Assembly: GCA_002344785.1 (NCBI GenBank)
Contig: DDUL01000065.1
Location: 85,303-135,492, forward strand
Length of the DNA stretch: 50,190 nt
Source of the DNA: Bdellovibrionaceae bacterium UBA2339
GTDB lineage: Bacteria; Bdellovibrionota; Bdellovibrionia; Bdellovibrionales; JAMPXM01
Reading direction: 5' to 3'
Part shown: piece after piece, positions 16,325 through 24,472 of the stretch
Numbering within the stretch: the first letter of the stretch is position 1
Layout of the letters: the number at the start of each line of letters is the position of its first letter
Notes under the pieces: model-generated
Told to the model about the DNA's origin: nothing
What the model saw: only the letters and a program-made list of their open reading frames with translations
Database searches by the model: none
Made by a program: the position numbers and the translations under genes

Positions 16325-16591
16325 TCACTTCACGTAATTCACTGACTCCTTAATATTTTCGTCAAAATTGCGCCGAACTTTATAGAGCGGAACAAAATCT
16401 GTGACTCGTTTTTGAACGACATAGGCTCCGTCTGGGTTACGAACCTGCCCATCGACCTCGGCCGCATCAAAGTTCACGTCTTGAACTTTGCGATACTGCA
16501 CCTTCTTCGCGAAAAGCGTCGAACTATAGAGCAGGCTTCCCAGCATCAACAAGGCACTCATGAGTGCGATTCGCTTGGATTGACGTTTCAT
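16325..16591 (-). CDS. small exported protein of unknown function (88 aa)
   Basis: A signal peptide (IALMSALLMLGSLLYSSTLFA) is followed by a basic and acidic mature part of about 60 residues (KKVQYRKVQDVNFDAAEVDG... ESVNYVK) with no cysteine. I recognise no domain. Start: ATG 16591 with GGAGG six bases upstream; this ribosome site overlaps the stop codon of the TPR lipoprotein gene, so translation is probably coupled. Being between the TPR lipoprotein and the barrel in a tight operon, it is likely a small periplasmic part of the same complex (inference). Confidence 0.8.
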   Translation of the reverse strand: MKRQSKRIALMSALLMLGSLLYSSTLFAKKVQYRKVQDVNFDAAEVDGQVRNPDGAYVVQKRVTDFVPLYKVRRNFDENIKESVNYVK

Positions 16592-16593
16592 CT

Positions 16594-17703
16594 TCAACCT
16601 CCGCCCTTTACGGGCTCTGACTCTGAACGTGTCGGCGGCACATCCTGGCGAGCGCTGGGACGCGGACTTTGCGCCTGCGCGGGCTGGCGGGCCTTGACCT
16701 GTTCTTCGAGAACACGAATGCGTTGATCAATCTGCTGAATCTCAAGCTGCAATTCAGGAGAGGCCGGAACACCTCGCTCGCGCTTGGACTTGCTCGCGGC
16801 AGTTCTTGAGCCCGGCGCGAGATCCGAGGCGAGGCTTCGCGCCTCCTTCAAAACCTTCAGACTGGACTCTGGATCTTTGAGCAGCTGCTCGTAAACCGTC
16901 GCCAACTTCAAACGGGTCTTGAGACTTGTCGGATCAAGATGAATAGCGCGTAACAGCGGCTCGATGGCCTCATCCGGCTTCTGTCGCTGCAACTGAACTT
17001 CCGCATAGGCAAAATGCGCAGCCGCCGACTTCGGTCGCAGCTTTAAGTAGGCCGCGTAGTGAATGACGGCGTCATCCCACAACTGCTCGCGCTCGTGCAC
17101 TTGCGCAAGCCAAAGCTGTGCGGGCGCAAGCTCGTCATCTTTGGCCACCGCGGCCTTCATATGGGAAACCGCCGCACGCGTTTCTCCGCGCGCAAGGCTC
17201 TGGCGCGCGCGTTCATATTGCACGACGGCCATCTCGCCGCCCGCTTTCTTTTCCGCGAGATCCAAAAGCCAGTGGGCGCGAAGCGATTCACCTCGGGCTT
17301 GAGCATGCAGAGAGAGAAAATAGGGACCCCATGGCGCTTCCACTTCATTCTGCGAGAGCCACTCACCGATTCTTAGAACCTCAGTCCACTTCTGATCACG
17401 CACACAAGCTCCGCCCGCCAAGACCCAAGTCTTCCACGAGTGAACTTCCGCGGCGGAGGTTTGATTGGCCTTTGTTCCACCACGCGCGGGGCTGACCGTA
17501 TCTGTCGGCACTCGGCAAGTCGCGCTGTTTTCGCTCGGCAATGCCATGAACGATCCTTCTAAAAAAGGACGAGCCCGCTTCGCGTTTTCTTGGGCGCTGA
17601 GCTTATCCACCTGAGTACCCGGAGAAGTGGCGCAGCCTGTGATGAGCCCCAATGCCGCAAGGCTCACGAACGTAAACATGGAGTGAGATGCGAGGTGTTT
17701 CAT
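16594..17703 (-). CDS. TPR lipoprotein, GltE-like
   Basis: 369 residues. A lipoprotein signal ends LGLITGC with the acylated Cys at 24. Helical TPR-type repeats cover about 120-300 (LRPKSAAAHFAYAEVQLQRQKPDEAIEPLLRAIHLDP contains a canonical unit), and the tail after about 310 is charged, then Pro/Ser-rich. In M. xanthus GltE (AglT) is a TPR lipoprotein encoded beside the large TPR protein GltD, the same pairing as here. Start: ATG 17703, GGAGG six bases upstream, overlapping the previous stop as ATGA; an upstream in-frame start would place the signal peptide inside the protein. Confidence 0.85.
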   Translation of the reverse strand: MKHLASHSMFTFVSLAALGLITGCATSPGTQVDKLSAQENAKRARPFLEGSFMALPSENSATCRVPTDTVSPARGGTKANQTSAAEVHSWKTWVLAGGACVRDQKWTEVLRIGEWLSQNEVEAPWGPYFLSLHAQARGESLRAHWLLDLAEKKAGGEMAVVQYERARQSLARGETRAAVSHMKAAVAKDDELAPAQLWLAQVHEREQLWDDAVIHYAAYLKLRPKSAAAHFAYAEVQLQRQKPDEAIEPLLRAIHLDPTSLKTRLKLATVYEQLLKDPESSLKVLKEARSLASDLAPGSRTAASKSKRERGVPASPELQLEIQQIDQRIRVLEEQVKARQPAQAQSPRPSARQDVPPTRSESEPVKGGG

Positions 17704-20700
17704 GATCGACCTCCGAGCGCAGTTTGATCGAGTGATTGTTCGCGACCGTCTTGCTGGACGTTTTTGGGGTCTGTCCATTGCGGCAAGATCGGCGCGAGCT
17801 GTGGCACTTCACCCATGCGAGAGGGCGAATCCGATTTGGGCTTGAGATTGAGTTCATCCAATCGCGCTTGCAGACGCGCCGAGAGACCATCGAAGCGTTT
17901 GGCTTTCTTGGCCGACTCAATCGCTTGCGCGAGCGCCTCAATGCCCTTTTCTTCCATCGGAAGAGCGATTTGTTCGATCTCGGCCTGAAAGACCTTGCGA
18001 TCAGACTCGGGAACATCGCCTGGCAATTGAATCGCCTTCACCGTACGCGCGAAGTCCACATAGATTTCCGCCAAGCGCGCCAAGGCTTCCGACGCCACGT
18101 CGGGATCTCCAAAGCGAGCCGCAGACTGATACGCCTTTTGCGCCTTTTCGAGCTTCTCCGTTTTGATCGCCAGCACTAAGCCCAAACGCTCCACGCGAGC
18201 TTTAACGCTTTGGCTGCGATACTCTTCTTCCAACACTCGGGCCTGCACCAATCGCGCGCGAGCCGGCAGATCGAGTCGCCCTTGCGACTTCAACGTCGAC
18301 TCACGACCCACGACTTTCTTCGCTAAGTTGAAGGCCTGCGTGGCCTCACCTGCCGACCAAAGCCGCTCGGCCTCCTCAACAGTGAATCGACTCGCCAGCG
18401 GTTCGATTTGCCGCCCTTCGATCTCATTTCTCAGCTTACTGAGAAGTTTGCTGTCTTTGATCTCAACCGCCAATGCCCACACTCGCTCGTAAGCCGCCGA
18501 CTGAGCCGCTGGCTCGCGAGCCTCCGAAGCCTTTTGCGCTAGTGCTTCGCCCGCTTTTCTCTTCAACTCCGCCGCACCGGAAAGGGCTTGGAAATCAGTT
18601 GCCAAATTCTGCCATCGAGTTCGATTCTCGACGTCGACCAGCGAGAGATCCATCGCCACCTGAGCGGCCAAATCCAATCGCGCTCCAGCTTCGTAAGTGC
18701 GAACGGCTTGTTCCAAGCACGGCTTCACTTGCGCCTGACCGGCAAACATCACCGGCATCTCTCGGCAAACATGGGCGGCAGCCCAAGCCTGTCCATCTTT
18801 GATGAGCAACTGACTTGCGTTCCACCAAGCGCGTGCACCCAATTCAGAACCACGATTCTCTCTTGCGAAAGACTGGAATGCCTCAACGGATTTTTTAACC
18901 GCCAGATTCTGACCGCGCGAAGCCTCAGCTTGCGCGACGCCATCTGCCAACTCACCGATCTCCGCAAACCATGCTTCGCGCCGAACTTTCGCCAAGCTCT
19001 CTTCACGACCGCCGGCTCGACCCGACTCCAACAAAGATTGCGCCGCAGCTTTGAGACCCGCCCAATCCTTCTTGATATTGAGAATATCGAGATAAAGATC
19101 TTGGGACTTCTGCACCTTTGGCAACTGTGTTTCATGCTTTTGCACCCAGCCGATCTCGTAAAACTCACGAGCCGCCAAGTCGTACTTCTCTTTCTCGTAA
19201 GCGATGAAAGCCCGCTTGAATCGAAGATCCAAGATGTGTGGCCCGGCCGAGGCCAAGCGAACATAATCGCCACTGAGTTTGGCAAAGCGTTGTTCGTCTT
19301 CGTCTGACCACTTACCTTCACCAACAGCGCGCTCAAGGCTCAAGGCCGCACCGTAGGCCGCATCGACCACCAGCTTGGGATCCGCCTTCATCAGATCAAC
19401 GCCCTTGATCGACTTTGCCAATTTACTGGACTGATTCTTCAACACCGCGCTCGAGACGACGGCGTAAGCCTCGCTGGCTTCGCGGAATCGGGCCCGAGCA
19501 AAAAGCAGATCTGCATAGGCAAACTGCACTTGCGCGGCATCTCGATCCAACACCGGAGTGTTTTGCAGATAAATTCGATAAGCCGTCATGCTTTGATCGG
19601 CCAGGGCATCCGACTTCTCACGCTTCCACTGCGCGTGAAACTTGGCACCCAGCTTCTTCGACGTGGCACTCAGTTTTTCCACACAGGCCGAGTGTATAGT
19701 CTGCGACTCTCCGGACTTCGCTGGCTCGCCTTTGAGGGCTTCGCAGTGTTTCTCCAGTTCGGTCAGCTGCGTGGTCGCCACATCACGACGCTTCTGGCGT
19801 TCAGCGTTCCAGATCAACTCTTCATGGACGGAGGCAATCTGCTCGGACTTCGGAAGTCGCTGCAGAATGTCTCTCAACACCACGTCTGTTTCGTCGTATT
19901 TTGAGTGACGTTTATAAATTTCAACCAAACGCAAAACATAGGGAGCCGGATCCAGTTCGCCGGCCTGCTGAGCAAAGTAAGCCACCGCACCTTTGGCTGT
20001 TCGCGACTCTGAGTAAAAGAGCGCCAAGTCACTGAGCGCCTCTTTACGCAAGTCGAGCTTTTGCCCGCCAATCAGCTGATCCTCTTTGGCCTTTAGGTGT
20101 CCAAACGCAATCGTCTCTTCGAGAAGTCGAATCGCGCCTTCCTCATCTTGCATGTTGTATCGCGACCAAGCCGCCTTGTAGAGACCGTAAGGGTAAGCGC
20201 GCGCTTCAGGATAAGCCTTAATTTTCAAGAAGGTGGTGAGGGCCGCTTGAAACTGACGATCTTGAAAGTGCAACTCGCCAAGGCTGAGCAGTGCATCCGG
20301 AACCAAAGGCGACTGCGGATGCTGAGCGAGCAATCGCTGCAAATGCTTCTTGGCCAGATCATGTTGGCCAATCTGCTGATGGGCATAGGCCGAATTGAAG
20401 ATCACAATGTCGAGAGCGCGAAAGCGAGGAAACTTGCTTTCAAGTTCGGAGTAGACGCTCAAAGCCTGCTTAATCTGCCGCACTTCGCTGGCTTCCTTCA
20501 CCAAGGTCGGCGCGACTTTCAGAATTTGCTGAGAATCTCGGTGCACCTCAAAAAATCTCGATGTGCGCGCACGGCGCATGTGAATCTCAGCAAGGCGATA
20601 GAGAATCTCTCCTTCCATGCGCGTGCCCTTGTGACGCTTGCGCAAGCTTTGCAGTTGCTCGAGCGCCTTTTTCTCTGAACGCATGACCAACATCTCAGTC

Positions 20701-20882
20701 TTAAGGGCCTTCATTTCGTTCCCGGATTCGTCTCCGGCCTTGAACTTCAGTTGGTCGACAAATTCAGCTCGGTCATTTCGACCGGCTTCGGCATGAAAGC
20801 TCAACAGCCCCACGCCGAGCACGGCGCTCAGAACCAAAGGCATCTTCGTCAGCATCTGCCGATCAACGCACATTCGCTTCAC
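17700..20882 (-). CDS. large exported TPR protein, GltD-like
   Basis: 1060 residues: a short signal peptide (MPLVLSAVLGVGLLSFHAEA), then helical repeats almost throughout. TPR units are clear at about 140-260 (FPRFRALDIVIFNSAYAHQQ, HLQRLLAQHPQSPLVPDALL), and further alpha-alpha repeats run to about 1020. It lacks membrane spans and catalytic motifs, so it probably serves as a periplasmic scaffold. Size, TPR content and the neighbouring TPR lipoprotein recall GltD (AgnA) of M. xanthus. Start: GTG 20882 with GGAGGG at good distance, overlapping the previous stop (GTGA); ATG at 20873 is the alternative. Confidence 0.82.
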   Translation of the reverse strand: MKRMCVDRQMLTKMPLVLSAVLGVGLLSFHAEAGRNDRAEFVDQLKFKAGDESGNEMKALKTEMLVMRSEKKALEQLQSLRKRHKGTRMEGEILYRLAEIHMRRARTSRFFEVHRDSQQILKVAPTLVKEASEVRQIKQALSVYSELESKFPRFRALDIVIFNSAYAHQQIGQHDLAKKHLQRLLAQHPQSPLVPDALLSLGELHFQDRQFQAALTTFLKIKAYPEARAYPYGLYKAAWSRYNMQDEEGAIRLLEETIAFGHLKAKEDQLIGGQKLDLRKEALSDLALFYSESRTAKGAVAYFAQQAGELDPAPYVLRLVEIYKRHSKYDETDVVLRDILQRLPKSEQIASVHEELIWNAERQKRRDVATTQLTELEKHCEALKGEPAKSGESQTIHSACVEKLSATSKKLGAKFHAQWKREKSDALADQSMTAYRIYLQNTPVLDRDAAQVQFAYADLLFARARFREASEAYAVVSSAVLKNQSSKLAKSIKGVDLMKADPKLVVDAAYGAALSLERAVGEGKWSDEDEQRFAKLSGDYVRLASAGPHILDLRFKRAFIAYEKEKYDLAAREFYEIGWVQKHETQLPKVQKSQDLYLDILNIKKDWAGLKAAAQSLLESGRAGGREESLAKVRREAWFAEIGELADGVAQAEASRGQNLAVKKSVEAFQSFARENRGSELGARAWWNASQLLIKDGQAWAAAHVCREMPVMFAGQAQVKPCLEQAVRTYEAGARLDLAAQVAMDLSLVDVENRTRWQNLATDFQALSGAAELKRKAGEALAQKASEAREPAAQSAAYERVWALAVEIKDSKLLSKLRNEIEGRQIEPLASRFTVEEAERLWSAGEATQAFNLAKKVVGRESTLKSQGRLDLPARARLVQARVLEEEYRSQSVKARVERLGLVLAIKTEKLEKAQKAYQSAARFGDPDVASEALARLAEIYVDFARTVKAIQLPGDVPESDRKVFQAEIEQIALPMEEKGIEALAQAIESAKKAKRFDGLSARLQARLDELNLKPKSDSPSRMGEVPQLAPILPQWTDPKNVQQDGREQSLDQTALGGRS

Positions 20883-21901
20883 TTCAATCCCTCCGGATCA
20901 AACTGCACATGAATTCGCGCACCGACGCCAGGGATGGCGGATCCGTGAAAGCGAATCGAGTTCGTGCTTTCACGATACGTCCAGCCATTTGTCGCATCCT
21001 GGGCCACCAACTGTCCGTCCACGTAAACTTTGATGGAGGCGATGTTGGGTTTGCGATCCAATGCGAACTCGGTGATCACTTCTAGAATTCGCGCGCGAAC
21101 ATTCGTCAGCGCGCGCTGTAGATTGCCGTCGCAAATCGACTCTTTCGAGCCACCCGAAGCATCAACCAAATTCAGATAACCATAGCCGACGGAAGAGAAT
21201 CCCCACTCCGACGTGAAGCAGTTGGGATCACTCGGCATCACACCCATGAAGTGCGCCAACCAGTTGCGACCGCCCAACGGCAAGGGTGGCTTGATCGAAT
21301 CCAACCAAGTCGCATAGTCGATCGACGGCGACTGATCTTCTTCATCGCTCAGATAGATGACGTTCAAAAGTGCATTGGCCCGCAAAAAGCCCGCGTTGTC
21401 GGATGAAGCCAAGGGCGAGCTCAACGCGGCTTGCATGGCCTCGCGACCTCGCTCAACCGGCGACCCCGACTCCCCCAAGCGCAAGCGTCCAGCCAGAACA
21501 CTCACCAAATTGGGAGTGTTGGCCGTCAGAATCTTGGGTGTCCCCGCCTGCGCATAGAAGCGACCGCGCAAACCGCTACCACTCATGTCCATCGAGGTGA
21601 CCGCGATTCGATAGTCCAAACCGGTGCGATTCAGGCCATCAATGAAAAGTCCAACTTGCGAAGCCAGCCGATCCTGATGCTTGGCCATCGATGAGGAAGT
21701 GTCCACCACCCAAAGCACATCCACTTCTGTATTCCATGTGGCGACCTGACCGAACGAGGAGTTCTCTTCCTCGACAGCAAACTTTTGTCCGCCACAGCCC
21801 ACCAACGCACTGAGAGTGATCGCACTGAGTGTGATCGAACCGATTGCGGCCAAAAATTTCGGCTTCACATTGCGTTTCGGGATGACAAGTTCGAGTGTCA
21901 T
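20879..21901 (-). CDS. von Willebrand A-domain lipoprotein, candidate adhesin
   Basis: 340 residues. A lipoprotein signal ends LSALVGC (Cys36). A vWA domain begins at about 58 (EVDVLWVVDTSSSM) with an intact MIDAS start, D67-x-S69-x-S71, and runs to about 270. A small beta-rich end follows (SIKVYVDGQLVAQDATNGW). vWA domains bind ligands through a metal ion. In M. xanthus the gliding adhesin CglB is an OM lipoprotein with a vWA domain, so this gene within a Glt-like operon is a good candidate for an equivalent surface adhesin (inference; no alignment done). Start: ATG 21901 overlapping the previous stop (ATGA). Confidence 0.87.
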   Translation of the reverse strand: MTLELVIPKRNVKPKFLAAIGSITLSAITLSALVGCGGQKFAVEEENSSFGQVATWNTEVDVLWVVDTSSSMAKHQDRLASQVGLFIDGLNRTGLDYRIAVTSMDMSGSGLRGRFYAQAGTPKILTANTPNLVSVLAGRLRLGESGSPVERGREAMQAALSSPLASSDNAGFLRANALLNVIYLSDEEDQSPSIDYATWLDSIKPPLPLGGRNWLAHFMGVMPSDPNCFTSEWGFSSVGYGYLNLVDASGGSKESICDGNLQRALTNVRARILEVITEFALDRKPNIASIKVYVDGQLVAQDATNGWTYRESTNSIRFHGSAIPGVGARIHVQFDPEGLK

Positions 21902-22851
21902 GCGGCCCCCTTTTCGAAACCGGCCTGCGACTTTCGATTCGCCCACACGTCGATTTCATCGCGAAGCTTTTCGTCCACATCCAAAAATCTCAACCCGTAG
22001 ACCACGGGCGACTTCAAGTCCCCTCGGCTCATCGGCCGCTGCGAGACCACTTCACATTGCGCATTGAATGCTGGCGTCTCGCGACTGGGCTTCATGTGCA
22101 AATGCACGGACTGACCGACCTCGAGTTCGCCGGCCTCCAGCGTGAGCGACAATCCGCCCGCGCCCATTTCCATCGACTTGCCCTTGAGCAGTTGCTTATT
22201 GTTGTGCACGAGGATCGAAGCTTCATATCGAGCGCGCGCGTACCGGCGCCGGAAGAAGATTTCATCGACCTGTTGACCCAACTCATTCACCAACCGCTGG
22301 CGAAGATCCTCGATCATGTCGGGCGCAAACTCCTTGAGACGAGAAATTCGCGTCCAACCTTTGAGACGCTTCGTCCATACGTAATCCCAATCATTGAGAG
22401 TCTGAGCCGGTGCGTTCGCCGTCACTTTGTCGCTGGCTTCACCCGTACCGACCGCATGCCCTGAAGCGGCTGCTGATGCGGGCATCTGAAGCATGCGAAC
22501 AATCTCCAGCAAGTCGAAGGGACCGAAACGATGGTCGCCCTTAAGAACAAACCAAGCCTCGCGCCCGTTCGCCAAAGACGGTGGCTCCTGGGTTTGCCCC
22601 GCTGATAACTGCGGGCTTGAGACGTGTCGTTGGTTCTTTTGTCGCTCAAGCGCGCGTTGGAAAGTTTCCTGATGCGCCGAGAACGCCTGATGAGCAGCGA
22701 TCGCCACCCAATCTTTGTGCTGATCATCGAAGACATAATCCGTGGGTGAAAGCTCTCCGCTTTCAACTTTCTTGAGAATTTCCGGTAGAGGAAAAAGGCC
22801 CAAGCAGGTTTCACCTTTTGCGACATGGAATTCGATTGCCTTGTCTTGCAT
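21898..22851 (-). CDS. cytoplasmic GYF_2-GYF_2-PilZ protein
   Basis: 317 residues, no signal peptide or membrane span. Two GYF_2-like modules are visible: about 5-50 (IEFHVAKGETCLGLFPLPEI) and about 98-165 (WFVLKGDHRFGPFDLLEIV). The C-terminal third (about 205-300) is PilZ-like, with RxxxR (RYARAR) present, but where c-di-GMP-binding PilZ has (D/N)xSxxG this has EMGAGG, so nucleotide binding is uncertain. First gene of the operon: a cytoplasmic regulator or connector of the envelope complex fits. M. xanthus GltJ also has a cytoplasmic GYF domain. Start: ATG 22851 with GAGGG six bases upstream, rather than the in-frame ATG 22857 that abuts it. Confidence 0.85.
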   Translation of the reverse strand: MQDKAIEFHVAKGETCLGLFPLPEILKKVESGELSPTDYVFDDQHKDWVAIAAHQAFSAHQETFQRALERQKNQRHVSSPQLSAGQTQEPPSLANGREAWFVLKGDHRFGPFDLLEIVRMLQMPASAAASGHAVGTGEASDKVTANAPAQTLNDWDYVWTKRLKGWTRISRLKEFAPDMIEDLRQRLVNELGQQVDEIFFRRRYARARYEASILVHNNKQLLKGKSMEMGAGGLSLTLEAGELEVGQSVHLHMKPSRETPAFNAQCEVVSQRPMSRGDLKSPVVYGLRFLDVDEKLRDEIDVWANRKSQAGFEKGAA

Positions 22852-23264
22852 CTTCATCCCTCGACGTCCGTCAAAAAATTCCCAAGTGACTCACAACACT
22901 CATCTCGCGTGCTAACAGAAAATCTTGGGCATTCACCCAACACCAAAGCTCGCATCGGCCACCTGGGCAGCTCACTTAAGACGTGAAAAACTCTCGAGGA
23001 ATTTGCCGCAAGCGTGGATTGTGTTGATAAGTCGACAAAGCAGTCTCAGAGCCTCGACGAAGCGCGAGTTCGTGTGAATATGAGACGGTCAGAACGCATT
23101 CATGTCACTTCCACATGCGTGTCGATGCCCTCGACACTTTTCGGGAGATTCTCCAAGGCACGAATGCGCCCGAACTGGACCTCACTTTTCCTAGTGGCAA
23201 CGTGGATTCCCACAAAAAGTGTCGAAGCTTTGCCGACTCAACTTGATTCAGCCTGAACCGCATC
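22852..23264. other. 413-bp region upstream of the Glt-like operon
   Basis: Divergent intergenic region that should carry the operon promoter on the minus strand. I see no convincing -35/-10 pair there. A plus-strand frame from ATG 23115 to TGA 23244-23246 encodes 43 residues (starting MRVDALDTFREILQG) and is in the same frame as the downstream gene, separated from it only by the TGA and five codons. Confidence 0.6.
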
Positions 23265-23747
23265 ATGATTTGTCCCTCTCCAGTTCGCCTCGACGATGGC
23301 CGAGAAGTAGGCCGCATGGAAAATCTCGATCTGATGTATGAAGTGACGCGCGGAAAGCCCAATACGGGGCCGCAATTTGATCGCTGGTTTCGCAATCGTC
23401 GCTTTGATTTGAGCGTCTACGGTGTTCGCGAACAAGAAGGCGAGCAGCTCAGTGTACTCTGGTTTCGCCTCGATCATCGCGAACGGCTTAAGAGCGTGTC
23501 GTTATTCTGGGATGGACAAAACTTGCGAGCTTACTTGGTCGACGAGGGCGATGCGGATGTTCGCAAAAACAATTCGCCTATGATGATCGCCAGTCTCACG
23601 CCGGATTTGCAGAAAATCATTTCGGAGTTCAATGCCGTCAGCACCGAGATTCCTGAGGAGCTTCGCGACTTCGTCATCGAGCGATTGACGAAGTCGCCGT
23701 TGGCTCCTGCCCCTGGGACAAAGTCTCCAGACCAAAAGTCAGACTAA
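23265..23747 (+). CDS. protein of unknown function (160 aa)
   Basis: Soluble, acidic and basic mixed protein without signal peptide or recognised domain. Charged motifs (FDRWFRNRRFDLSVYG, VLWFRLDHRERLK) alternate with strand-like segments; the C-terminal 15 residues are Pro/Ser/Lys-rich. Start is unsure: ATG 23265 has no ribosome site, while ATG 23316 (MENLDLMYEV) has AGTAGG at suitable distance. The gene is convergent with the small barrel gene at 23787, and a 12-bp tandem repeat begins right after its stop. The 43-residue frame at 23115 lies in phase upstream and might once have been part of it. Confidence 0.65.
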   Translation: MICPSPVRLDDGREVGRMENLDLMYEVTRGKPNTGPQFDRWFRNRRFDLSVYGVREQEGEQLSVLWFRLDHRERLKSVSLFWDGQNLRAYLVDEGDADVRKNNSPMMIASLTPDLQKIISEFNAVSTEIPEELRDFVIERLTKSPLAPAPGTKSPDQKSD

Positions 23748-23781
23748 AAGTTGGGCCAAAAGTTGGGCCAAAAGTTGGGCC
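23746..23781. repeat. 12-bp tandem repeat, three copies, between convergent genes
   Basis: AAAAGTTGGGCC occurs three times head to tail, starting on the second base of the TAA stop of the unknown gene, and is followed by AAAATTC. A degenerate copy (CCAAAAGTCAGAC) lies inside the end of the gene. The short A-runs and GGGCC cores could help end transcription from either side; no strong hairpin is evident. Confidence 0.9.
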
Positions 23782-23786
23782 AAAAT

Positions 23787-24419
23787 TCAAAATAGAATTC
23801 CAAGATTCAATCGAGGCGATAGTTCAGACCGCAATTGATTGTCCGCGGAGTTGTCTCCGGCCTTGGCGTACTTGAGGCTTCGATGGCTCAATTGAAATCC
23901 ACCATAAAGTTTGCCGGACACTTGGGTTTCCCAGCCGACGTCAATGCCCACACCGCCGACACCTGTCAGGCTCACGGACGACAGTTTGTACTCGCCCAAA
24001 AAGAAATAGGATCCGTGAATGAACCAACTCCCCGAGTGATAGCCCACGGTCGCGCCCGTGTTGGACCGAGACACCACCGAACTATTCACAGTATCGGATC
24101 GCGACTCCTGCACGACGCCCAAATAAACTCGTCGATTGATTCGGCCAAACTTCCAATCCGTCCAGGTTCTTGCGAACTCGTTATTACCCAGATTGGGCCC
24201 CAAGTAGGCGTCATCCACCTTCATGTAACTGAGACCCAATTTCCACCCCGGCTCATTGGCCGACGCCGAAAATTCAAAGATCAGCAGGGCCACCAAGGCC
24301 ATCGCCGCTCGAGTCCATGTGCGAGGCTGGATGCCGAACGATGATCTCAATTGGGCCTTGAACATTGACGCCAGTTGCGAACTTCTCCGCACAAAGACCT
24401 GAACTCCATCTCTCAACAT
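23787..24419 (-). CDS. predicted small outer-membrane barrel protein
   Basis: 210 residues. A hydrophobic segment (AAMALVALLIFEFSASA) ends near residue 53 after an unusually long basic N-terminal region of about 38 residues. The mature part is strand-rich with aromatic/Gly alternation (YHSGSWFIHGSYFFLGEY, KLYGGFQLSHRSLKYA) and ends in Phe (LNLGILF), as OM barrels do. No named family is recognised. Start: ATG 24419 has GGAGG five or six bases upstream; the internal ATG 24302 (MALVALLIF) would give a normal-length signal peptide but has no ribosome site. It lies 53 bases downstream of phnE and may share its transcript. Confidence 0.7.
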   Translation of the reverse strand: MLRDGVQVFVRRSSQLASMFKAQLRSSFGIQPRTWTRAAMALVALLIFEFSASANEPGWKLGLSYMKVDDAYLGPNLGNNEFARTWTDWKFGRINRRVYLGVVQESRSDTVNSSVVSRSNTGATVGYHSGSWFIHGSYFFLGEYKLSSVSLTGVGGVGIDVGWETQVSGKLYGGFQLSHRSLKYAKAGDNSADNQLRSELSPRLNLGILF

Positions 24420-24472
24420 GCCCGCCTCCGATCGCTTGAGTCTTGTTTTCCGACCAACTCAAAGCTCACGGC

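Noticed and set aside
23014..23256. 80-residue plus-strand frame
   Set aside because: No ribosome site, irregular composition and no domain; it overlaps a better frame at 23115.
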